Below, one piece after another: positions 1-5,016 of a stretch of 11,481 bases of DNA (position 1 is its first letter; each line of letters begins with the position of its first letter). The position numbers and the translations under genes were made by a program. Below the pieces are notes generated by a model. The model searched no databases. It saw nothing but the letters and a program-made list of their open reading frames with translations, and had not been told where the DNA came from. This DNA is from an uncultured Saprospiraceae bacterium. Its GTDB lineage: Bacteria; Bacteroidota; Bacteroidia; Chitinophagales; Saprospiraceae. The stretch spans positions 1 through 11,481 of the forward strand of contig CAKZUM010000230.1 in NCBI GenBank assembly GCA_937921525.1. The letters are read 5' to 3'.

Positions 1-142
1 TAGCATCGACGAGGCTTTTCAACATGAACAAAAGGGAAAGATTCGGGGAATCTTTATCTTTTGTGAACCGCTTGCGGACGGGATGCCAAAAGGAAAAATA
101 ACAAGTAGAAGAATGTACATTTATTATTGAACCATTTCTTAC
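1..142 (+). repeat. Left copy of a ~140-bp inverted repeat closing both window ends
   Basis: This stretch matches the reverse complement of 11341-11481 with about six substitutions and one single-base indel. The outermost 27 bases are identical. It contains a small palindrome (AAAGATTC-GGG-GAATCTTT, about 37-55) and a short one at CCGCTTGCGG, both kept in the two copies. Similarity stops abruptly near 142, just before the amidohydrolase gene. An insertion-sequence end is the simplest explanation, because the repeat also has a coding-like frame. The other end of the element lies outside the window, so family and target duplication cannot be seen. Confidence 0.85.
2..130 (+). pseudogene. 3' fragment of a repeated coding sequence, possibly a transposase C-terminus
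   Basis: One frame stays open from the window edge to a TGA at 128-130 and gives a C-terminal tail of 42 residues (starting SIDEAFQHEQ and containing FIFCEPLADG). The second copy at the other window end supports this frame: three of the first four base differences between the copies are silent third-position changes, and the fourth changes Gly to Ala. A one-base indel at about 88-91 then shifts the frame, so the two copies have different C-termini. No transposase motif is visible because the catalytic part lies outside the window. The link to an insertion sequence rests on repetition and on the repeat ending shortly after the stop. It could also be the end of another multicopy gene. Confidence 0.4.
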
Positions 143-165
143 TACTAAGGTAGCCTTATAATTTA

Positions 166-1356
166 ATGAAAAAGAGAATAAAGGAATTAGCAAAAGAATT
201 TCATGAAGAGATCATCGGGATTAGAAGGCATTTACATCAACATCCTGAATTATCTTTTGAAGAAGTGAAAACGGGTCAATTCATTGCCAAAAAATTAAAA
301 GAATACGGTATTCCATACAAACACGGTATTGCAGATAATGGAGTAGTGGGGCTCATAAAGGGTAAGAACCCTTCTAAGAAGATTATAGCATTGAGAGGAG
401 ATATAGATGCCTTACCTATAACGGAAGCAAACGAGGTACCTTATAAGTCGAAAAATGAAGGAGTGATGCATGCCTGTGGGCATGATGTACATACCTCCTC
501 TTTACTTGGAACGGCAAAAATACTGAATACCCTAAAAGATCAATTTGAAGGTACTGTTAAACTCATATTTCAACCAGGAGAAGAGAAATTGCCAGGAGGC
601 GCGTCTATTATGATCAAAGAAGGGGTGCTAAAAAATCCGAAGCCTACCAGTATTTTTGGCCAGCATGTTCACCCACCATTGGAGGCAGGGACAATAGGAA
701 TCCGCCCAGGAAAATATATGGCTTCCACCGATGAAATTTATATTACCCTAACGGGTAAAGGTGGGCATGGTGCATTGCCACAAAATTGTATTGATCCAAT
801 TGTTGTTGTTTCTAATATCATTGTTTCTCTTCAGCAGATAGTTAGTCGTTCTGCTAATCCAACTGTTCCTACAGTATTAACTTTCGGTAAAATCAATTCT
901 ACGGGCGGCGCAACAAATGTGATACCTGATGAAGTAAAAGTAGAAGGCACTTTTCGAACTATGGATGAAAAGTGGCGGAAGCAAGCCCACAAAAAAATGA
1001 AAAAGATGGCGGAAGGCTTGGCCAAGTCCATGGGTGCTAAATGTACTTTCAATATCGTAAAAGGTTATCCCTTCTTAGTCAATGAAGAAGAATTGACATT
1101 ACGAGCTAAGAAACGAGCACAAGAATATCTTGGCAAATCCAAGGTCGTTGATCTACCTATCCGTATGACGGCAGAAGATTTTGCTTATTTCTCCCAAGAA
1201 ATGCCGGCTTGTTTTTACAGACTAGGAACGGGAAATAAAAAACGAGGGATTACATCGAGTGTTCATACGAACACCTTTGATATAGATGAAAGTGCTTTAG
1301 AAACAAGTATTGGCTTGATGGCGTGGTTAGCCATTGGCGAATTATCGGAGAGTTAA
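166..1356 (+). CDS. M20 family metallo-amidohydrolase (N-acyl-amino-acid/hippurate hydrolase type)
   Basis: A 396-residue cytoplasmic amidohydrolase of the M20D group (IAA-amino acid hydrolase / hippuricase / N-acetyl-amino acid deacetylase type), expected to hydrolyse an N-acyl amide bond. It begins with the family pattern RRHLHQHPELSFEE (residues 20-33). The zinc-site motifs are all present: HACGHDVHTS with Cys104 and His106, the PGEE pair Glu139/Glu140, His167 in GQHVHP, and His367 in SSVHTNTFD. The dimerisation domain inserted in the middle includes GKGGHGALPQ (197-206). There is no signal peptide and the length is normal, so it looks intact. The start ATG follows an AT-rich stretch with no Shine-Dalgarno sequence, as is usual in Bacteroidota. 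It is a single-gene unit ending in its own terminator and converging on rplI. The family does not fix the substrate: N-acyl amino acids or N-acetyl-diaminopimelate-like compounds are possible. Confidence 0.93.
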   Translation: MKKRIKELAKEFHEEIIGIRRHLHQHPELSFEEVKTGQFIAKKLKEYGIPYKHGIADNGVVGLIKGKNPSKKIIALRGDIDALPITEANEVPYKSKNEGVMHACGHDVHTSSLLGTAKILNTLKDQFEGTVKLIFQPGEEKLPGGASIMIKEGVLKNPKPTSIFGQHVHPPLEAGTIGIRPGKYMASTDEIYITLTGKGGHGALPQNCIDPIVVVSNIIVSLQQIVSRSANPTVPTVLTFGKINSTGGATNVIPDEVKVEGTFRTMDEKWRKQAHKKMKKMAEGLAKSMGAKCTFNIVKGYPFLVNEEELTLRAKKRAQEYLGKSKVVDLPIRMTAEDFAYFSQEMPACFYRLGTGNKKRGITSSVHTNTFDIDESALETSIGLMAWLAIGELSES

Positions 1357-1385
1357 TACTTTATTAGTAGCAGACACTTAGAAAG

Positions 1386-1427
1386 TGGCTGATACTTGGG
1401 GTCTACGAAAAGGTGTCAGCCATTTTT
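1386..1427 (+). terminator. Rho-independent-like terminator of the amidohydrolase gene
   Basis: Ten-base arms TGGCTGATAC (1386-1395) and GTGTCAGCCA (1413-1422) pair with one G-U position and are followed directly by five T residues (1423-1427). The hairpin lies 30 bp after the stop codon of the amidohydrolase gene. Confidence 0.7.
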
Positions 1428-1496
1428 AAAATGTCTGCCACCAAGAATTCGTCGCTAATGACCTGAATTCGTTTAAGATCTAGTCACTACTAAAAT

Positions 1497-1533
1497 AAAA
1501 AAGCCTTCTGTGTTAAACACAAAAGGCTTTTTT
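1497..1533 (-). terminator. Bidirectional terminator between amidohydrolase gene and rplI
   Basis: A long, almost perfect stem: an 11-base outer arm AAAAAAGCCTT (1497-1507) pairs with AAGGCTTTTTT (1523-1533), and an inner TGTGTT (1509-1514) pairs with AACACA (1516-1521). The A-run and T-run make it work on both strands. It sits 24 bp past the rplI stop, so it most likely ends the rpsF-rpsR-rplI transcript and backs up the terminator at 1386-1427. Confidence 0.85.
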
Positions 1534-1556
1534 ACTAGAAAGCTTATAGAAAAAGC

Positions 1557-2003
1557 TTAGTCAGCAGCTACTTCGTACTTTAAAGTAGCAGATAAGCTAG
1601 GATGAACCTTCACTTTTGCTTCATAAGAACCTAATTCCTTTACTTCGTCATTTAGGATGATGTTCTTTCTTTCTACATCAATATCTAACTGGTCTTTCAG
1701 TGCTGCAGCTAACTGAACATTAGTTACACTACCGAAAATCTTACCACTTTCACCGGCTTTTGCGCCGATTTTGATGGTAGCCGCTTCAATTTTAGCCGCT
1801 AAAACTTTAGCTTCGTCTAAACGACCAGCTTGAAGTTCTGCTTCTTTAGATTTTATTTCATCGATTTTAGCTCGATTAGTAGCATTGGCTACCATGGCTA
1901 AACCTCGAGGTATTAAAAAGTTGCGACCATAGCCTGGCTTCACCTTAACGATGTCCAGCTTGTCTCCAACTTTATCAACATCTTGTAATAATATAATATC
2001 CAT
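1557..2003 (-). CDS. rplI: 50S ribosomal protein bL9
   Basis: A 148-residue large-subunit protein of normal bL9 length. The N-terminal RNA-binding domain is clear: MDIILLQDVDKVGDKLDIVKV, then the signature PGYGRNFLIPRGLA (residues 23-36). A helical linker rich in Lys, Glu and Ala follows (about 41-75), then the C-terminal domain (GKIFGSVTN, about 87-95, to the end). bL9 binds 23S rRNA near the L1 stalk and affects frame maintenance. It is the last gene of the rpsF-rpsR-rplI operon, 78 bp after rpsR and ahead of the strong terminator at 1497-1533. The gap before it holds a six-base-pair hairpin (GTAGCC/GGCTAC, 2024-2040) about 20 bp upstream of the start codon. That hairpin could affect translation, but this is not shown. 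Confidence 0.97.
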   Translation of the reverse strand: MDIILLQDVDKVGDKLDIVKVKPGYGRNFLIPRGLAMVANATNRAKIDEIKSKEAELQAGRLDEAKVLAAKIEAATIKIGAKAGESGKIFGSVTNVQLAAALKDQLDIDVERKNIILNDEVKELGSYEAKVKVHPSLSATLKYEVAAD

Positions 2004-2023
2004 TGTCGAATATGAATTTTGAG

Positions 2024-2040
2024 GTAGCCCTTATGGCTAC
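2024..2040 (-). other. Small hairpin in the rpsR-rplI spacer
   Basis: GTAGCC (2024-2029) and GGCTAC (2035-2040) form a perfect six-base-pair stem with a five-base loop, 20 bp upstream of the rplI start codon. There is no T-run, so termination is unlikely. A translational role or an mRNA processing site is possible but unproven. Confidence 0.4.
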
Positions 2041-2081
2041 GATTTTAAGAGGACTAAAATAGTTGATCGTGCGCAACCATT

Positions 2082-2348
2082 TTATTTCAATAAATCCGTT
2101 ACATAAGGCATCAATGCCAAGTGTCTTGCACGTTTGATAGCTGTAGAAACTCTTCTTTGATATTTTAAAGAGTTTCCAGTAATACGACGAGGTAATACTT
2201 TACCTTGCTCGTTGACAAACTGCTCTAAAAAGTCAGCATCTTTATAATCGATATGCTTGATACCAAACTTACGGAATCGACAGTACTTATCTCGCTTACC
2301 ACCGATTTTAGGATTGCTTAAAAATTTTATTACTTCTCTAGTAGCCAT
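2082..2348 (-). CDS. rpsR: 30S ribosomal protein bS18
   Basis: An 88-residue small-subunit protein that pairs with bS6 on the platform of the 30S subunit. Family landmarks are KYCRFRKFGIKHIDYKDADFL (residues 21-41), LPRRITGNSLKYQRRVSTAIKRARHLALMPY (52-82), and a short C-terminal end. Length and motifs are normal. It lies 79 bp downstream of rpsF and 78 bp upstream of rplI. No ssb or priB gene lies between rpsF and rpsR, unlike in many Firmicutes and Gammaproteobacteria. The spacer before it contains a short stem with one bulged base (2389-2408: AGTGCTC against GAGGCACT) and an AT-rich stretch leading into the ATG. Confidence 0.97.
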   Translation of the reverse strand: MATREVIKFLSNPKIGGKRDKYCRFRKFGIKHIDYKDADFLEQFVNEQGKVLPRRITGNSLKYQRRVSTAIKRARHLALMPYVTDLLK

Positions 2349-2427
2349 TATATTTCTACTTTAATTTTATTAATAAGGAAAATTAGAAAGTGCTCTTTTT
2401 GAGGCACTATTAAAAGGAATTAATAAC

Positions 2428-2907
2428 TTATGCTTTAGCCTCTGTGTCTGGAGCTTTGGGTTTTGCAGCAGACGAATTGTCATTAGACTTTCGCTTGTTG
2501 TTATTGCTGTTGCCCCTTGGCTTTCCTTTACGCTTGTTTTGCGGCTCTTCCTCTTTTTTCTTTTTCTTTACGATTTTTCCAATCTTGCCCGCTCTTTTAT
2601 CTTCGTTGTACTTAACACCGTGCTTGTCTAATCTTACAGATAAGAATCTAAGAATAGCATCGTCTCGAGTCATCGCTAATTCCAATCCTGGAATTACTTC
2701 TCCATTTTCTACTTCAAACTCTACACAGTAATAAATACCAGTGTTACGTCTTTTAATAGGGTATGCTAACTGTCGTAGGCCCATCTCGTCTATATGAACG
2801 ATTTTACCTGCGCCCTTAACGGTGTCGACATACTTTTTTGCTGCCGACTTAATTTCATCGCTCGACAGCGTTGGATCTACGATGAAAGTAACTTCATAAT
2901 TTCGCAT
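2428..2907 (-). CDS. rpsF: 30S ribosomal protein bS6 with an unusually long charged C-terminal tail
   Basis: bS6 forms a dimer with bS18 on the 30S platform. The core is clear: MRNYEVTFIVDPTLSSDEI (1-19), GLRQLAYPIKRRNTGIYYCVEF (43-64), and LELAMTRDDAILRFLSVRLDKH (75-96). The protein continues well beyond the usual core of about 100 residues. Residues 103-159 are a low-complexity tail with a lysine run (114-118), acidic residues, then Asn/Ser/Lys/Arg-rich segments, likely disordered. The reading frame is clean, so the tail looks genuine rather than a frameshift. bS6 tails are known to vary (E. coli bS6 is extended by RimK with glutamates), but this tail is encoded, mostly basic and long. It is the first gene of the operon, with a promoter at 2975-3005 and a leader hairpin at 2945-2971. 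Confidence 0.96.
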   Translation of the reverse strand: MRNYEVTFIVDPTLSSDEIKSAAKKYVDTVKGAGKIVHIDEMGLRQLAYPIKRRNTGIYYCVEFEVENGEVIPGLELAMTRDDAILRFLSVRLDKHGVKYNEDKRAGKIGKIVKKKKKEEEPQNKRKGKPRGNSNNNKRKSNDNSSAAKPKAPDTEAKA

Positions 2908-2944
2908 TTGCTAGAAGTTTATTGTTATTTGTGATTAAATAATA

Positions 2945-2971
2945 CCGCAAATTTAATTCTAAAATTTGCGG
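2945..2971 (-). promoter_or_regulatory. Leader hairpin of the rpsF operon, candidate S6:S18 autoregulatory site
   Basis: On the minus strand the transcript would begin at or next to CCGCAAATTT, a seven-base loop, then AAATTTGCGG: a perfect ten-base-pair stem starting 64 bp before the rpsF start codon. Leaders of rpsF operons in several phyla carry an S6:S18-binding motif that contains a CCG trinucleotide, and a CCG is present at the base of this stem. Assigning this hairpin to that motif is inference, because the full consensus was not checked. Confidence 0.45.
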
Positions 2972-2974
2972 ACG

Positions 2975-3005
2975 CAAAAGTAGTCATTTATTGTGGATTT
3001 CGCAA
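2975..3005 (-). promoter_or_regulatory. Bacteroidota-type housekeeping promoter of the rpsF operon
   Basis: On the minus strand, TACTTTTG (2975-2982) matches the Bacteroidota -7 consensus TAnnTTTG exactly. A TTG (3003-3005) lies 20 bases upstream, in the expected -33 position. Transcription would start roughly at 2968-2970, which puts the hairpin of 2945-2971 at the very 5' end of the mRNA. Confidence 0.7.
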
Positions 3006-3018
3006 GTATTTCCGTAGC

Positions 3019-3112
3019 ACGGAATTTATTCCGTTCATTCCGAGGAATTTATTCCGAGGTTTTTAATGTACAGAATAAATTCTGTGGTACGGGTTTACAG
3101 AATAAATTCTGT
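3019..3112. repeat. Cluster of four GAAT-centred short palindromes
   Basis: Four related palindromes lie in under 100 bp: ACGGAATTTATTCCGT (3019-3034), GGAATTTATTCC (3044-3055, inside a direct duplication of ATTCCGAGG), and two copies of ACAGAATAAATTCTGT (3070-3085 and 3097-3112). Read on opposite strands, all share the core GAATAAATTC. There is no T-run. The cluster fills the gap between the rpsF promoter and the end of the isomerase gene, and the last unit runs directly into that gene's stop codon. It looks like a short dispersed repeat that has multiplied locally. Binding sites for a dimeric protein are an alternative. Confidence 0.75.
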
Positions 3113-3113
3113 G

Positions 3114-4025
3114 TTACATATACTGTCTTAAATACCGATAACTCTGCTCTAATGCCGCCAATCTGCTCTCTATAGGCCCCTCATAAGCCCGATCTTCTAC
3201 TTCTACACAGACTGCGCCATTGTACCCTTTATCAGATAAGGTAGAGAAAAATGCACTCCAATTTACTTGCCCCAGACCAGGTAATTTAGGGGTGTGCCAG
3301 AGGTTTGGGTGCGCAAAAACACCGACCTGATCTAATTGATATTGATCTATTTTTAAATCTTTGGCATGAACATGGAAGAATTTTGAGGAAAAGTCACGTA
3401 TTGGGGCTATGTGATCCATTTGCTGCAATACCATGTGAGAGGGGTCATAATTTAGTCCAAAATAGTCGCTAAGGATCGCCTCAAACATCTTAGTCCATAC
3501 GGCAGGACTAATGGCTAAATTCTGACCACCGGGCCATTCTGATTTTGTAAATGACATGGGACAGTTCTCTATGCCTATTTTGACTTTTCTTTTTTCCGCT
3601 GCCTTGACGATGGGTGTCCATACTTTAACGAACCTATCCCAATTCTCTTCGATCGTTTTATTTTGATCTCTTCCTACAAAAGTATTGATGGTATCTAAGC
3701 CAAGGAGTGGTGCAGCTTCAATTATTTTTAATATATGTTCTACGTAGAACGCTGATTCTGTGAGACTTGCGACTAATGGATTAGGGTAATAACCTAGGGC
3801 ACTTATTTGTACGCCTGTTTGTTTTACTAAGGTAGCTATTTTTTTGATTTGCTTTTTGTCTAAATTTGCTACGTCAATATGGGTTACGCCAGCATATCTG
3901 CGCTTTGCTTTGCCCTTAGGCCAGCACATGACTTCTACGCAATCGTAGCCGATGCGGGCAGCGTGTTGCAGCACTTGTTTTAAGGATAGTTCAGGTAAAA
4001 TGGCAGAGACAAAACCTAATTGCAT
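3114..4025 (-). CDS. Sugar phosphate isomerase/epimerase, xylose-isomerase-like TIM barrel
   Basis: A 303-residue protein of the AP-endonuclease-2 / xylose-isomerase-like TIM-barrel superfamily, without a signal peptide, so probably cytoplasmic. The pattern of metal ligands is recognisable in order: Glu143 in KIGIENCPM, Asp184 and His187 in LNYDPSHM, His208/His210 in FFHVHAKD, and Glu265 or Glu267 in VCVEVEDRA. The N-terminus MQLGFVSAILPELSLKQVLQHAARIGYDCVE-type start is typical for the family. Members isomerise or epimerise sugars, inositols or hydroxypyruvate, and the substrate cannot be fixed from sequence. It is transcribed alone, divergent from aroQ. Its stop codon (3114-3116) lies at the edge of a palindromic repeat, so the C-terminus after LRQYM may have been set by the repeat's insertion. 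Confidence 0.88.
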   Translation of the reverse strand: MQLGFVSAILPELSLKQVLQHAARIGYDCVEVMCWPKGKAKRRYAGVTHIDVANLDKKQIKKIATLVKQTGVQISALGYYPNPLVASLTESAFYVEHILKIIEAAPLLGLDTINTFVGRDQNKTIEENWDRFVKVWTPIVKAAEKRKVKIGIENCPMSFTKSEWPGGQNLAISPAVWTKMFEAILSDYFGLNYDPSHMVLQQMDHIAPIRDFSSKFFHVHAKDLKIDQYQLDQVGVFAHPNLWHTPKLPGLGQVNWSAFFSTLSDKGYNGAVCVEVEDRAYEGPIESRLAALEQSYRYLRQYM

Positions 4026-4075
4026 GATTGATTGGTTTTAATTTTTTTTTAAAAGCCTTTTTTCCGTTCTTGCGA

Positions 4076-4108
4076 AGACTTGGTAAGTTTTCAAAACTTC
4101 CCAAGTCT
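4076..4108. repeat. 33-bp palindrome in the divergent intergenic region
   Basis: Arms AGACTTGGTAAGTTTT (4076-4091) and AAAACTTCCCAAGTCT (4093-4108) are complementary except at one position and are separated by a single base. It lies between the divergent isomerase and aroQ genes, 50 bp from each start codon. That position allows a role as an operator, but the length and lack of any T-run also fit a dispersed palindromic repeat. Confidence 0.75.
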
Positions 4109-4157
4109 TAGTAATTTGTCGGTACTTAAGTGAAAAAGAAGAATCAAGATAAGAAAT

Positions 4158-4616
4158 ATGCCAGTTACAAAGAAAAAAATAAAATCCATTTTATTACTAA
4201 ATGGTCCTAACTTAAATTTACTCGGAAAGAGAGAACCCGAGATATATGGTAAAGAAACGCTAAAAGAGGTAGAAGAAAAATGTGTGCAGCTAGGTAAAGA
4301 GTTAGGCATAAAAGTATATTGCGCACAACATAATAGCGAAGGCGGCTTAATTGATTTAGTCCAAGCAGCAAGAGGAAAAAGAGAGGCCATTATTATCAAT
4401 CCTGGTGGATATACGCACACCTCTGTAGCTCTACGAGATGCCTTAGCAGCTGCGGATATGCCCGTCTATGAAGTGCATATTTCCAATATTCATCAAAGAG
4501 AAGCTTTCAGACATCACTCCTATATAACGGGGGTAGCGGTTGGGATGATTTGTGGTTTGGGAACGCAAGGGTACTTGTTGGCTTTGCGTGCTGCGGCTAC
4601 TAAATTAGGGGTATAG
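4158..4616 (+). CDS. aroQ: 3-dehydroquinate dehydratase, type II
   Basis: Third enzyme of the shikimate pathway: it removes water from 3-dehydroquinate to give 3-dehydroshikimate. The protein has 152 residues, typical for the dodecameric type II class. Motifs are complete: LLLNGPNLNLLGKREPEIYG (12-31) with the flexible-lid Arg25 and catalytic Tyr30, the INPGGYTHTSVALRDAL segment (80-96) with Asn81, and VYEVHISNIHQREAFRHHS (103-121) with catalytic His107 and Arg114. It has a short lysine-rich N-terminal extension (MPVTKKKIKS). The gene is transcribed alone on the plus strand. No convincing promoter or terminator was found, although a near -7 element (TAATTTG) lies in the upstream gap. The 64 bp after its stop lead straight to the riboswitch promoter. 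Confidence 0.97.
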   Translation: MPVTKKKIKSILLLNGPNLNLLGKREPEIYGKETLKEVEEKCVQLGKELGIKVYCAQHNSEGGLIDLVQAARGKREAIIINPGGYTHTSVALRDALAAADMPVYEVHISNIHQREAFRHHSYITGVAVGMICGLGTQGYLLALRAAATKLGV

Positions 4617-4680
4617 GGAATCTCATACAGATTTGCAGACCTCAATTACATTTTTAAACAACTTCTTTCCTAAACTTTCC

Positions 4681-4688
4681 TATATTTG
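4681..4688 (+). promoter_or_regulatory. -7 box of the btuB promoter
   Basis: TATATTTG matches the Bacteroidota -7 consensus TAnnTTTG exactly and lies just before the cobalamin riboswitch. This would start the transcript near 4694. No good TTG was found at the -33 distance, where the sequence is AACAAC-like. Confidence 0.6.
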
Positions 4689-4692
4689 CAGC

Positions 4693-4892
4693 CAATTGGT
4701 GGTTGAGCTATTTTTAATGAATTTTTTTATTAAAAATAAATCAATCTTAAAAGGGAATTCGGTGTAAATCCGAAACAGTCCCCGCTGCTGTAAGCTCTTG
4801 GATCAATCCAATCTTTTGATACTATTAAGCCACTGTTGATTATTTTCAATGGGAAGGCATCAAAAGAAGAGTAAGTCAGAAGACCTGCCATA
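4693..4892 (+). ncRNA. Cobalamin (vitamin B12) riboswitch
   Basis: Conserved cobalamin-aptamer blocks appear in the right order: AAAGGGAATTCGGTGTAAATCC (about 4750-4771), CAGTCCCCGCTGCTGTAAG (about 4776-4794), CCACTG (4830-4835), GGGAAGGC (4851-4858), and GTAAGTCAGAAGACCTGCC (4871-4889). Helix P5 is TTCGG/CCGAA (4758-4774). A further long helix pairs CTTTTGAT (4813-4820) with ATCAAAAG (4859-4866). It lies in the 400-bp gap before a TonB-dependent receptor gene, the usual target in Bacteroidota, and should lower expression when cobalamin is plentiful. The expression platform downstream has no T-tract, so control of translation is more likely than termination. Confidence 0.95.
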
Positions 4893-4933
4893 TCTTATAC
4901 TTTATATCGTAGACTTTCGGAGGAAAAGTTGGG

Positions 4934-5015
4934 ATAGTATCATAGGCAGGCAGACTTATCTGTAAGTTGCCCCTTCCTACCTACCCATTTCCTTTTGTCT
5001 ACCGTTAAATCGGTA
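4934..5015 (+). promoter_or_regulatory. Probable expression platform between riboswitch and btuB start
   Basis: The region after the aptamer contains segments complementary to it: ATAGTATC (4934-4941) to GATACTAT in the core (4818-4825), and GGCAGG (4945-4950) to the conserved CCTGCC (4884-4889). It also contains a hairpin GGCAgACTTA/TAAGTTGCC (4949-4971) and a five-base-pair hairpin TACCG/CGGTA (5000-5015) ending one base before the ATG. These alternatives suggest a switch that exposes or hides the start region. The mechanism is inferred from complementarity only. Confidence 0.5.
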
Positions 5016-5016
5016 A

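Noticed and set aside
831..1052. Minus-strand 73-codon frame inside the amidohydrolase gene
   Set aside because: It lies fully within a conserved M20 coding sequence on the other strand and has no independent support.
2444..2731. Plus-strand 95-codon frame opposite rpsF
   Set aside because: It is antisense to the Lys-rich tail and core of bS6. The Phe/Leu-rich product is simply the complement of lysine and glutamate codons.
4617..4680. Terminator after aroQ
   Set aside because: No stem with a T-run was found. Only an AT-rich stretch leads into the riboswitch promoter.
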